Of a stretch of 64,000 nt of DNA, positions 24,717 to 33,100 are shown piece after piece. The notes under the pieces were generated by a model, which was not told the DNA's origin, searched no databases, and saw only the letters and a list, made by a program, of their open reading frames with translations. The stretch's first letter is position 1, and every line of letters begins with the position of its first letter. The translations under genes and the position numbers were made by a program. Source of the DNA: Actinopolyspora mzabensis (GTDB lineage: Bacteria > Actinomycetota > Actinomycetes > Mycobacteriales > Pseudonocardiaceae); contig NZ_FNFM01000006.1 of the NCBI RefSeq assembly GCF_900101095.1, positions 124,001 to 188,000 of the forward strand. Direction: 5' to 3'.

Positions 24717-25551
24717 GGACGCTTCGGAGTAGCTCATCACGCGGGGTCACTTCGCCGCTGGCCACGACGGCAGCGACAGCTCCAGGGCCTGCTTTGCCAA
24801 GTCGCACGGGTTTACTTTTCCGATGTTCTCAGTGGAAATAAAAGTGGAGGACAGGACTATCTGGTTTTCGTTCGCGGCCATGTACATTGCGCAGCCTGAA
24901 CTCTTCGCGGGATCTTTATCATTTGTCACGACGGCGGGGTGTCCGGAAACCTCTAGTTTTTCGAAGTATCCGTAGCTCGATTTGTTGTCGTAGTACTGTT
25001 GAATGGTGCGTCCGGGAAAGGCGACCAAGGAAACTCGCTCCGAAACGATCTCTCCAGCTCTCCATCGGCATAGATCTGGGAGGCTGGGTTTGAGGTCGTT
25101 CGGGATCCTTTCGCCTTTGGTCTCCACTCCCAGCGTGGTGGCGGCTTCGTCCGGTAGCAGCTCGCACGGTTCGAGGGCAGCGGGGTTTTTCGGGTTGGTT
25201 ATTCCGGTTCCTGACTGTGAGTCGGATGAGGTTACGCTGCTGGTGGTTGTGTCTTCTGGGTTTCCGGTCTGTCCCGTTGAGTCACTGGAGCAGGCGGCCA
25301 GTGCCATGGTCAGTGCGAGTCCGCCCGCGATGACAGAGCCGCGTCGTGCCTTGTGCATGAGGTTTTCCACGGTGTTCAGCTCTGCCTTTCGGTGTCGCGT
25401 TGTGCGAGCGAGGCGTTGTCCTCGGCGATGTCGTATTCGCGCAGCAGGGCTTCGTAAGCGGCTATCTTCTCGTTCAGTTTGTCGCGAATGTCCTCAGCGG
25501 CAGCGTGAAGCGATCCTTCGGGGGCGTTCATACGCTTCTGGAACGCCTCGC
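24717..25551 (-). repeat. Tandem duplication, unit 1
   Basis: This 835-bp unit is closely similar to 25666-26504. It covers the DUF3558 gene and the last part of the WXG-like gene. Similarity begins at GGACGCTTCGGAGTAGCTCAT and stops abruptly after GGAACGCCTCGC. Confidence 0.85.
24747..25370 (-). CDS. DUF3558 lipoprotein, copy 1
   Basis: A 207-residue secreted lipoprotein. Signal peptide ARRGSVIAGGLALTMALAAC ends in a lipobox cysteine, followed by a Ser/Thr-rich linker and a DUF3558 domain (NPAALEPCELLPDEAATTLG...CRW...CAMYMAANENQ). Paired cysteines probably form disulfides outside the membrane. Function is unknown. It is roughly 90% identical to the copy at 25700, with most differences in the linker. 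GTG 25370 lies 5 nt after the broken upstream gene's stop; ATG 25358 is an alternative. Confidence 0.83.
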   Translation of the reverse strand: MENLMHKARRGSVIAGGLALTMALAACSSDSTGQTGNPEDTTTSSVTSSDSQSGTGITNPKNPAALEPCELLPDEAATTLGVETKGERIPNDLKPSLPDLCRWRAGEIVSERVSLVAFPGRTIQQYYDNKSSYGYFEKLEVSGHPAVVTNDKDPAKSSGCAMYMAANENQIVLSSTFISTENIGKVNPCDLAKQALELSLPSWPAAK

Positions 25552-25559
25552 TCGTGGGA
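25376..25559 (-). pseudogene. Truncated WXG-like gene (5' part lost)
   Basis: The sequence matches the last ~60 codons of the intact gene at 26329 (EAFQKRM...EDIRDKL...AAYEALLREY...RDTERQS). Upstream of EAF the match ends and an in-frame TAA occurs at about 25560. A 51-residue product from ATG 25531 is still possible, but it would lack the N-terminal half. Confidence 0.8.
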
Positions 25560-25579
25560 GCTTAGGGTGAAGGTGGTTG

Positions 25580-25636
25580 TGGAACTCCTGTGATGGAGGT
25601 GGTCGTGCCGTGGATCCTCCTCACGAAGGAGTTCCA
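25580..25636. repeat. 57-bp inverted repeat at the duplication junction
   Basis: TGGAACTCCT (25580-25589) and AGGAGTTCCA (25627-25636) are perfect 10-bp inverted arms around 37 bp. The structure fills the gap between the two duplicated units, where the WXG-like gene was broken. It could be a MITE or an IS footprint; no transposase is present. Confidence 0.5.
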
Positions 25637-25665
25637 GCTACCGGGTTGTGTCTGTGACCTCGGGA

Positions 25666-26504
25666 GGACGCTTCGGAGTAGCTCATTACCCCTGTGGGGT
25701 CACTTCGCCGCCGGCCACGACGGTAGCGACAACTCCAGGGCTCGTTGCGCCAAGTCGCATGGGTTTGTTTTTCCGATATCGTTAGCAGGGATAGATGTGG
25801 AGGACAGGACTATCTGGTTTTCGTTCGCGGCCATGTACATCGCGCAGCTGGAGCTCTTCGCTGGATCCTCCGTGTTCCCCACAACCGCGGGGTGTTCGGA
25901 AACCTCTAGTTTTTCGAAGTATCCATAGCTCGATTTGTTGTCGTAGTATTGCTGGATGGTACGCCCGGGGAAAGCGACCAAGGAAACTCGCGTCGAACCG
26001 GTCTCTCCGCCTCTCCAGCGACATAGGTCTGGGAGGCTGGGTTTGAGGTCGTTCGGGATCCTTTCGCCTTTGGTCTCCACTCCCAGTGTGGTGGCGGCTT
26101 CGTCGGGCAGCAGCTCGCACGGTTCGAGTGCGGCGGGGTTTTTCGGGTTGGCGATTCCGGTTCCGGATTGCGAGGTGGACGAAGCCACGCTGCTGGTGGC
26201 TGTGTCTTCTGGAGTTCCGGTCTGGCCCGTTGAGTCACTGGAGCAGGCGGCCAGTGCCATGGTCAGTGCGAGGCCACCCGCGATGACAGCGCCGCGTCGT
26301 GCCTTGTACATGAGGTCTTCCACGGTGTTCAGCTTTGCCTTTCGGTGTCGCGTTGTGCGACCGAGGCGTTGTCCTCGGCGATGCCGTATTCGCGTAGCAG
26401 GGCTTCGTAAGCGGCTATCTTCTCATCCAATTTGTCGCGAATATCCTCAGCGGCAGCACGAAGAGATCCATCGACTCCGCTCATGCGCTTCTGGAACGCC
26501 TCGC
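25666..26504 (-). repeat. Tandem duplication, unit 2
   Basis: Partner of 24717-25551. This unit keeps its full WXG-like gene beyond the right end of the similarity. Confidence 0.85.
25700..26323 (-). CDS. DUF3558 lipoprotein, copy 2
   Basis: A 207-residue lipoprotein with the same layout as copy 1: signal peptide, LAAC lipobox, TPEDTATSSVASS linker, DUF3558 domain with the CELLPDEAATTLG and PDLCRW motifs. Its GTG start follows the intact WXG-like stop by five bases, indicating coupled translation. The pairing of a small helical secreted-type protein with a cell-surface lipoprotein may reflect a shared export route; this is inference. Confidence 0.84.
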   Translation of the reverse strand: MEDLMYKARRGAVIAGGLALTMALAACSSDSTGQTGTPEDTATSSVASSTSQSGTGIANPKNPAALEPCELLPDEAATTLGVETKGERIPNDLKPSLPDLCRWRGGETGSTRVSLVAFPGRTIQQYYDNKSSYGYFEKLEVSEHPAVVGNTEDPAKSSSCAMYMAANENQIVLSSTSIPANDIGKTNPCDLAQRALELSLPSWPAAK

Positions 26505-26661
26505 GTGCCTTTCCGGTGGTGTCGTCGTACGCGGTCAACTCACCGGGTTCGATCGACTCCGACTGTGTCATAAGATCTGCGGCCTCTTCCCGCGCTTTTC
26601 GCAGGTCCGCGATGGATGCTTTGAGTTTGTCGTGGTCGACGCTGAAACCATTTTGGCTCAC
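26329..26661 (-). CDS. Small helical WXG100/ESX-like protein
   Basis: A 110-residue, highly helical and charged protein. The N-terminal helix (VDHDKLKASIADLRKAREEA) and the later FQKRM...IRDKLDEKIAAYEALL helix form a hairpin such as type VII secretion substrates have, but no clear WXG or YxxxD motif is visible, so membership is tentative. GTG 26661 is chosen for the AAGGAG site before it. First gene of a pair with the DUF3558 lipoprotein. Confidence 0.6.
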   Translation of the reverse strand: MSQNGFSVDHDKLKASIADLRKAREEAADLMTQSESIEPGELTAYDDTTGKAREAFQKRMSGVDGSLRAAAEDIRDKLDEKIAAYEALLREYGIAEDNASVAQRDTERQS

Positions 26662-26941
26662 GTCTGCTCCTTCCTGGGCCGTTGGCCGCTGGGTCGTGAT
26701 CCGAAACCGGGTCACATCCTGCCGGATCTGGGTGTGTCGCGTCAGCGGGATGGACCTATGGCCACTATGACGATCAGCACTCCGAGGTGCTTCGGGAACG
26801 CACTGCGATCACTCGGATGGCCCAGCGCTGTCGGCAGTGCTCGCGCGTGTGGAGAGCGGCCAACCAGGTGAGGTCGCTCTGCCGAACGGTTCGCGAGTCT
26901 GATCGGGATGCCGCCCCTACCGCGTAGTGCCGGGGCTTTGT

Positions 26942-26962
26942 GAATTTCGCGAGAAATCGACG
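26942..26962 (+). repeat. Short hairpin repeat P
   Basis: GAATTTC-GCGA-GAAATCGACG, 34 bp past the DUF397 stop at 26996. The rest of 26662-26995 has no credible gene. Confidence 0.6.
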
Positions 26963-26995
26963 CCCCGGCCACGGCGTAGCGGCGTGCGCGCGAGG

Positions 26996-27193
26996 TCAGC
27001 CCTGGTCGTACCCGCCGGTTTTGAGACGGTCCATGAACTCGGCCCAGGCTGCGGGGGTGACGGTGAGGGTGCCGCTTGCGCGGTCCTTGGTGTCGCGGAT
27101 GCCGACGGCCCGGCTGGATAATGCGACTTCGACGCAACCTTGGTCATCGTTGGAGTAGGAGGACTTCTGCCAGGCGTGGGCGGTGAAGCGCAT
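26996..27193 (-). CDS. DUF397 protein, copy 2
   Basis: A 65-residue DUF397 protein (AWQKSSYSNDDQGCVEVA, then IRDTKDRASGTLTVTPAAWAEFMDRLK). It lies three bases after the XRE regulator stop and is surely co-transcribed with it. In Streptomyces such pairs resemble regulator/antagonist modules. Its C-terminal half is nearly identical to copy 1 at 24465. Confidence 0.9.
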   Translation of the reverse strand: MRFTAHAWQKSSYSNDDQGCVEVALSSRAVGIRDTKDRASGTLTVTPAAWAEFMDRLKTGGYDQG

Positions 27194-27196
27194 CGT

Positions 27197-28048
27197 CTAG
27201 AGCTCCTTCAGCTTTTCGGTGAGCAGCTTCTTCGACTCTTCCGGGGTGTTGGCCAGCGCGCGTAGGTGATTCATGACCTGGGTGTATTGATCGATCTCGG
27301 GTTTGTCCTCGAACCACACCGCGCGTACTCGGGTCTCAACGTAGACCACGCCGGGATCTTCGGGAATCGGGAAGTGCAGGATCTCGAATGTGCCGGTCAG
27401 GCCAGGGTGCGGTCCTACGCTGGCGGGACAGATCTGGATCTGGACGTTGTCGAGTTCGGCGAGCTCGACGAGGTGTTCGAGCTGTCCCCGCATGGTCGCC
27501 GTATCGCCGATGCGACGATCGAGCGCGCACTCGTCGATGACCATCCATGCGTGCAGCGGATCGGTAGACCGGGTGAGCGCTTGTTGTCGTCTGCCGCGCA
27601 ACTCGACCTTGTACTCCAGGTCGCTGTCCGACTGCTGGCCACCCCGAACGACCTCGCGCGCGTAGTCGGAGGTCTGCATCAGTCCCGGAACCAGCAGTGC
27701 GTGGAATCCCTCGGTCTTGCTGGCTCCGTCTTCCAGTCCGATGAACGTCTGTAGTCCTACGAGGGTTTTCGTGTCGGATAGCCGATCCCACCAGGTTCGC
27801 TGTTCGGCGGTCTCCAACAGTTCGGTGTAGCGCGGGATCTCGTCTTCGGCGTCGTAGTGGCGTAGCAGCTTCTCGATGAACTCCAGCCTCGGCAGGTTAC
27901 GGCTGTTCTCGAGGTTGGCGATCTTGCCCTGTGAACAGCGCATGTACTTCGCGGCTTCGGCCTGGGAGTACCCGGCACGCTTGCGCAAGTTGGTCAGGCC
28001 GTACGCCACCAGACGGCGCACCACTGCAGGGCTGGCGTTCACGTGCAT
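27197..28048 (-). CDS. XRE-family regulator with DUF5753 domain
   Basis: A 283-residue protein with an N-terminal helix-turn-helix (LRKRAGYSQAEAAKYMRCSQGKIANLENSR, about 20-50) and a C-terminal DUF5753 domain (LLVPGLMQTSDYAREVV...HAWMVIDECAL...QIQICPASVGPHPGL). This is the large actinomycete family paired with DUF397 proteins. ATG 28048 is chosen because AGGAAGG precedes it; an in-frame ATG at 28117 would add 23 residues. Confidence 0.9.
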   Translation of the reverse strand: MHVNASPAVVRRLVAYGLTNLRKRAGYSQAEAAKYMRCSQGKIANLENSRNLPRLEFIEKLLRHYDAEDEIPRYTELLETAEQRTWWDRLSDTKTLVGLQTFIGLEDGASKTEGFHALLVPGLMQTSDYAREVVRGGQQSDSDLEYKVELRGRRQQALTRSTDPLHAWMVIDECALDRRIGDTATMRGQLEHLVELAELDNVQIQICPASVGPHPGLTGTFEILHFPIPEDPGVVYVETRVRAVWFEDKPEIDQYTQVMNHLRALANTPEESKKLLTEKLKEL

Positions 28049-28118
28049 CGGTGGCCTTCCTGTAGGTCGATTCGCCCCCAGTTTCGCAGCTCGTTTCGCA
28101 TCATCCGATCGAGGCATA

Positions 28119-28157
28119 GTAGTTGCTATTAACACGAGCTACTTCTAAAAAGTAGTT
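28119..28157. promoter_or_regulatory. Candidate operator between XRE gene and divergent pair
   Basis: In an AT-rich patch, CTACTT-CTAAA-AAGTAG (28139-28155) is palindromic, and AGTAGTT occurs twice (28119 and 28151). The patch lies between divergent starts and is a natural site for the XRE protein. Confidence 0.5.
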
Positions 28158-28187
28158 ACACCGATTGATAAGTAAGGAGTGTTCGTG

Positions 28188-28487
28188 ATGCTTGAGGTTC
28201 CGTTGTTGGGGTGGGGTTGGTCGGGTCCGGTGGTGTGGTGGAACCCGGTGGGCGGGTTTCGGCACGCGTTCTCCCGTGAGGTCCGGCCGCGTCCGGAGCA
28301 ACAGCGCGACACGTTGTGCGGGCAGCAGGTCGTGCTGATCGATCCGTCCGAGGTGGACTGGCTGGTGCCGACCTGCGACATCTGCATGAGCGCGGCCGTC
28401 GAACACGGCCGCGAACAGGAACAACGCGAGCAGGAGACCAGTCGCAAGCTCCGCGAACGCTTCGGCCGGGACGGAGGCGCGCTGTGA
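28188..28487 (+). CDS. Hypothetical protein with CxxC, divergent from XRE gene
   Basis: A 99-residue protein not recognised as a named family. It has a tryptophan-rich start (LLGWGWSGPVVWWNP), a central VDWLVPTCDICMSAA that could bind metal with an upstream Cys (DTLCGQQ), and a charged coiled tail. Start ATG 28188 has AAGGAG eight bases upstream. It overlaps the next gene (GTGA), so they are co-translated. Confidence 0.7.
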   Translation: MLEVPLLGWGWSGPVVWWNPVGGFRHAFSREVRPRPEQQRDTLCGQQVVLIDPSEVDWLVPTCDICMSAAVEHGREQEQREQETSRKLRERFGRDGGAL

Positions 28488-29176
28488 CGGCGGCCAGCAC
28501 GCTGGGCCCGGCCGTGCTGCACCAACCATTCGGGTTGCTGTGGCTGTTGGGAACGGTGCTGGCGCTGGCGGTGGGCAGCGCGCTGGCCCCGCTGCGCGGC
28601 GGGCACGGCGAGCACGCCGACGCCGGTCCGGGCACGCTGACGGTCGCCGGTCTGCTCGCACGGCAACCGAACAGCGACCCGGCAAAGCACCACGACGGTT
28701 CCACCACCGGGCACAGCACACCGGGAGCGAGCTGTGGCCCTATCCCGCCGGGCTCGCTGCTGCGGCGAGCCACGATCGTGCTACACGGCCCCGACCGCTC
28801 ACCCGACTCCGGCTGGTGGGACGCCCTCGGCCACCGGCCCGACCCCAACCCCACCCCGGCCGAACGACGCGCCCTGCTCAACCACCCCGAGTACCAACCC
28901 CCGAACGCGAGCAGACAACGACCCCACCACCCCACCAGCCTCGCCGAAGAAGACCTCGCCAGGCTGCTCAGCCTGCCCGAAGTGCCCGAGCAGCTCCCCG
29001 AATCCGGCTACATCGGCAGACACCGGCTCAATGCGAGCCGTTCCCGCTCCACGTCGGTTAATCCGGAATGGACGGAACTCGGAAACAATGGAGAAGTCGG
29101 AAGCAGTGGAGAAGATCGCTGGGTGAGGCACATCGGCGAACCGTCGCCGTACCGGGAACGGGCCATGGCGGCCTGA
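28484..29176 (+). CDS. Hypothetical protein with one membrane segment
   Basis: About 230 residues from the GTG overlapping the preceding stop. One hydrophobic helix near the N-terminus (FGLLWLLGTVLALAVGSALA) is followed by a long polar, proline/histidine-rich region and an LAEEDLARLLSLPEVPEQLPESGYIGRH-type conserved segment, only partly helical. Function is unknown. Together with the previous gene it probably belongs to the XRE module. Confidence 0.6.
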   Translation: MTAASTLGPAVLHQPFGLLWLLGTVLALAVGSALAPLRGGHGEHADAGPGTLTVAGLLARQPNSDPAKHHDGSTTGHSTPGASCGPIPPGSLLRRATIVLHGPDRSPDSGWWDALGHRPDPNPTPAERRALLNHPEYQPPNASRQRPHHPTSLAEEDLARLLSLPEVPEQLPESGYIGRHRLNASRSRSTSVNPEWTELGNNGEVGSSGEDRWVRHIGEPSPYRERAMAA

Positions 29177-29305
29177 GCAGCCGGATAGCCCTCGCGGTGA
29201 AGCACCTTGGGCGGTTCACCCGAACGATATGTTGATCTTCGTACTCCGGTGCTCGACAGTTTTCCCGGGAATCACGAAATGATCACGAGAAAGGATCGGT
29301 TCTCG

Positions 29306-29875
29306 GTGAAGCCGAAGAAGCGGATCGCACTGGTACTCGCGACGGCGCTCTCCCTGGTGGGCATCATGGGAGCGGGAGCGGGTGCCGCCGAACAGCACGA
29401 ACAGCGGCCTGGGGCGCGCGAGGCGCAGACCTCGATCGTGCTGGGAGAGCCGTACCATCTCTACAACCGCAGCGCCCACCTGTTCATGATCGCCAAGGGG
29501 TGGAACACCTCGCAGAACGGCATCCTGGACCTGTGGTACCAGCACCGCACCGACGCGAACCGGCTCCAGGAGCAGTGGAAGTTCCTGCCCACCGGCTTCA
29601 GCGGGGTGCTCCGCATCAAGAACGTCGGCTCGGGGCTCTGCCTGCAGCCCGACAACCAGGACGCGCTGCGCCACGTGCGGCAGCAGGAGTGCGACCGCGG
29701 TGACCGCGAGCAGTGGTGGAACGTGGACAAGGACGAGGGGCTGCGCATCTCGCCCTACAACAACGCCCACCGGGTGATGAACCCCTACCAGGTGGCCTAT
29801 CCCTCGCGGGACATCGTGCTGAACAAGGACGTGGACAGCCTGTCCCAGCGGTGGAGCGCCGTTCCCATCGACTGA
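29306..29875 (+). CDS. Secreted ricin-type beta-trefoil lectin-like protein
   Basis: A protein of 189 residues from GTG 29306 (AAAGGA upstream). KPKKRIALVLATALSLVGIMG forms a signal peptide. The mature part has trefoil-like elements: YHLYNRSAHLFMIAKGW, the QEQWKFLPTG and REQWWNVDKD segments with QxW motifs, and GLCLQPDNQD. RICIN-type domains bind sugars; no catalytic domain accompanies it. ATG 29279 is a possible earlier start. Confidence 0.7.
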   Translation: MKPKKRIALVLATALSLVGIMGAGAGAAEQHEQRPGAREAQTSIVLGEPYHLYNRSAHLFMIAKGWNTSQNGILDLWYQHRTDANRLQEQWKFLPTGFSGVLRIKNVGSGLCLQPDNQDALRHVRQQECDRGDREQWWNVDKDEGLRISPYNNAHRVMNPYQVAYPSRDIVLNKDVDSLSQRWSAVPID

Positions 29876-29892
29876 TTCGCGTACGACGAATC

Positions 29893-29945
29893 GAACGGTC
29901 GGCTCGTTCCTCCCGGTTGCTCGGAAAGGAACGGGCCGACCGTTT
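29893..29945 (+). terminator. Terminator after lectin gene
   Basis: A long stem AACGGTCGGC(T)CGTTCCT pairs with AGGAACG(G)GCCGACCGTT. It is followed by TTCCG. It lies about 18 bp past the stop codon. Confidence 0.7.
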
Positions 29946-30100
29946 CCGCTCCGGCTCCCAGCGGTGTTCCGCCACTTCGGCCGGAGCGCCGAGTCGAGCA
30001 CCCGCCGGTGATCCCCATCGGAGGATCCAGCCGGAGGATCCAGCCGGAGAGCACCTCCTCGGGAACCCACTCCGGTTCGGCCCGGTTCCCGACACGCGCG

Positions 30101-33100
30101 CTACGCGGGATCCGCCGAGCGGTGCACCAACTCCGCGTGGCCGCGGCGGACGCGAACCACCAGATCCGCCCGGTGCACCTCGCGCTCGTGGTGCGTCACC
30201 CGCACCACGGTGCGGCCGCGCGACTCGCGTTCCAAAGTGTCCAGCAGTTCCAGCGCGGTCGGCTCGTCCAGGTGGGCGGTCGGCTCGTCCAGCAGCAGCA
30301 CCTCCGCGTCGGGAACCAGCAGCGCCCTGGCCAGCGCCAGCCGCCGCGCCTCACCGCCGGAGAGCTCGGTCCCGCCGGTGCCGACCACGGTGTCCAGCGA
30401 GTCCTCCCAGCCACTCAGCCCGGCCGAGCGCAGCGTCGCCGCCAACCGGCGGTCGTCGGCGGTGGGATCGGCCAGCCGAAGGTTCTCGCGGATCGTGGTG
30501 GAGACCAGCTGCGGATCCTGCGGACACCACGCGACCCTGCCACCCACCGCGCACGTCCCGCTCGCCACCGGCAGCAGCCCGGCCAGCACCGCCAGCGTGG
30601 TGGACTTCCCACCGCCCGAGTCGCCCACCACGGCCACCTGCGATCCCGGTGGGATCCGCAGCGTCAGCCCGGCCAACGCGGGCTCATCGGCACCGGGCCA
30701 GCTCGCTCGGACGCCTTCGAGCAGCACCTCGCCCGGAGCGACCGGCTGTCCCCGGGCCGGCTCGGTTTCCGACCCCCCGGACACCCCGACCGGGCGCTTC
30801 CCCCCGTCGATACCGCCGTCCCGTTCGGACAGCGCTCCACCGGACGGCGCTCCACCGGACAGCGCCCCTTCCGCCTGGTCCGGCTCGGACAGGAACGGGC
30901 TCAACCGCTGCTGCGCCCGTCGCAGCGGCAGCCACTGCTGCGCGGCCGTGGGGAGCTCGGCGACCGCCTCGGTGGCCGCCATCGGCACCAACGCGAGCAG
31001 CGGCGCCAGCACCGGGGCGAGGTCGCCTGCCGCTACCGCGCGTGCCGCCAGCGCGGTGCAGCCGACCACGGCCGCCCCCATCACGAGCGTGACCACGGCC
31101 CCGGCAGCACCCTCCCCCGAGGCCGCCCTGCGGGCCTTGCGCGCCAGCTCGGCATCGGCGCGTGCCAGTTCCGCACGCCGCCCCTCGGCGGCTCCGAACG
31201 AGAGCAGCTCGGCGGCGGAATCGAGCAGCCCGAGCACCCGGATGGCCACCTCCCGGCGTCCCGAAGCCACCGCCGCGGCCGCACGACGCTGCACCGCCAG
31301 CGCCACCAGCGGACCCAGCACGCCCGCCAGCAGCAGTGCCACCGCGAGCAGCAGCCCCGCCTCGGGCAGCACCAGGGCCTGCACGACAACGGCCCCGCCG
31401 CCCACCCCGACGGCGGTCAGCGGCGGCCCCAGCACGCGCGGCACCAGGTCCCGCACGTTGTCGGTGTCGTCCACCAGCCTGGCCGCGCCGTCGCCACGCA
31501 CCAACGCCGCCGTACGCGCGGGGCCCCAGCGGACCAGCCCGCCCCACAACCGTTCCCGCAGGCTGCCCGCCAGCCGGAACGCGGCGTCGTGGGTGGCCAG
31601 CCGCTCCAGATAGCGCAGCACGGCGCGGGACAGCGCGAAGGTCCGGACCCCCACGGCGGCGACGCTGAGCGTCAGCACCGGTGGCTGCTGCGCGGCCCGC
31701 GCGATCAGCCAGGCCGAGGTGGCGGTCAACGCTATGCCGGACAGCAGCGAGAGCACACCGAGCGCCGCGCCGCCGACTCCCCGCGCCGTGACCAGCTCCC
31801 GGATGCGGGCGGGTCCGGAGGCGGCGGGGGAGGACGCGGTGCCGTGCTCGTGCTCGTCGGGCGGCGACTCGCGCGGCTCGGCAGGTCCGGGGCGGTGGCT
31901 GGCCAGCAGCACGACGGCGCCCGACTCCGCCGCGTCCTCGATCGCTGCGGAGACGTGCGCGGCGGTGGCGGCGTCCAGGTGGGCCGTCGGCTCGTCGGCC
32001 AGCAGCACCCGAGCTCGGCCACGCAACCGCAGCAGGGCACGCGCCACCGCCACGCGCTGCCGCTCACCGGTGGACAGCGAATCGACCGGACGGCCGGCCA
32101 GGTGCTCGGCCGCCGCCGCGCGCAGCACCTCGTCGATGCGCTCGGCAGTGCCCTCGGGCTGGTCGCTGCCGGCGAGCAGCAGCTCGTCGGTGACGGTCCC
32201 ACCGGAGAACGCGGGACGCTGCGGGATCCAGGCGATCGTGGCGCGCCAGCTCGCGGAGTCCGGCCGGTCGATCTCGGTCGCGCCGTAGCGCAGCGTCCCG
32301 GACTCGGGGGCGGTGAACCCGAGCAGCACCCCGAACGTGGTGGACTTGCCGCTGCCGCTGGGGCCGATCCCGCCGAGACCCTCCATGCGGGTCACCCGCC
32401 CCGGCGGAGCCGTGAAATCCAGCCCGTCGGGAGCGTGGCCCTGCCTGCGGGCCACCCGGAGACCGCTCACCCGCAGTGGGGCGGCGCTCGGAACCCCGGC
32501 GGCGCTCGGAACCCCGGCGGCGTTCGGAATCCCGGAAGGCGCGGGTGAGGAGGTGCCCTGCCCGGCATCCGGAGGCTCGAACCGGACCTCCTCGACGCGG
32601 CGAACCGCCTCCAGGCCGTCCTCGCTGGCGTGGTGCGCCGCCCCCGCGTTGCGCAGCGGGAGGTAGCACTCCGGAGCCAGCACGAGCACCAGCAGCCCGG
32701 TAGCCAGGTCGAGATCCCCGGACACCAGCCGCATCCCGATGCTCACGGCCACCAGCGCCACCGACAGCGAGGAGCACAACTCCAGCACCAGCGCGGACAG
32801 GAACGCGATCCGCAGGGTGGAGACGCTGTCGCGCCGGTACCGCTCGCTGAGGCGGCGCACCGCCTCGCGCTGCGCGCCCGCCCGGCCGAAGGCGGTGAGC
32901 ACCGGCAGGGCGCGGACCAGTTCGGACAGCTGCCCCGACATGCGCCGCAGCGACTCGGCGGCCCGGTTGGTGCGGCTCTCGGTGTAGCGGCCGACCAGCC
33001 AGGCGAACAGCGGGATCAGCGGGACCGTGACCAGGATGATGGCCGCCGAGGTCCAGTCCGCGAGCAGAATCCGGAAACCGACGATCGCGGGCACCACGGC

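Noticed and set aside
25580-25636. A complete insertion sequence at the duplication junction
   Set aside because: Only 57 bp with inverted arms, no transposase and no target-site duplication; kept as a repeat only.
26742-27137. A 131-residue minus-strand ORF before the DUF397 gene
   Set aside because: It is a frame-shifted shadow of DUF397 and continues through the P hairpin; no ribosome site.
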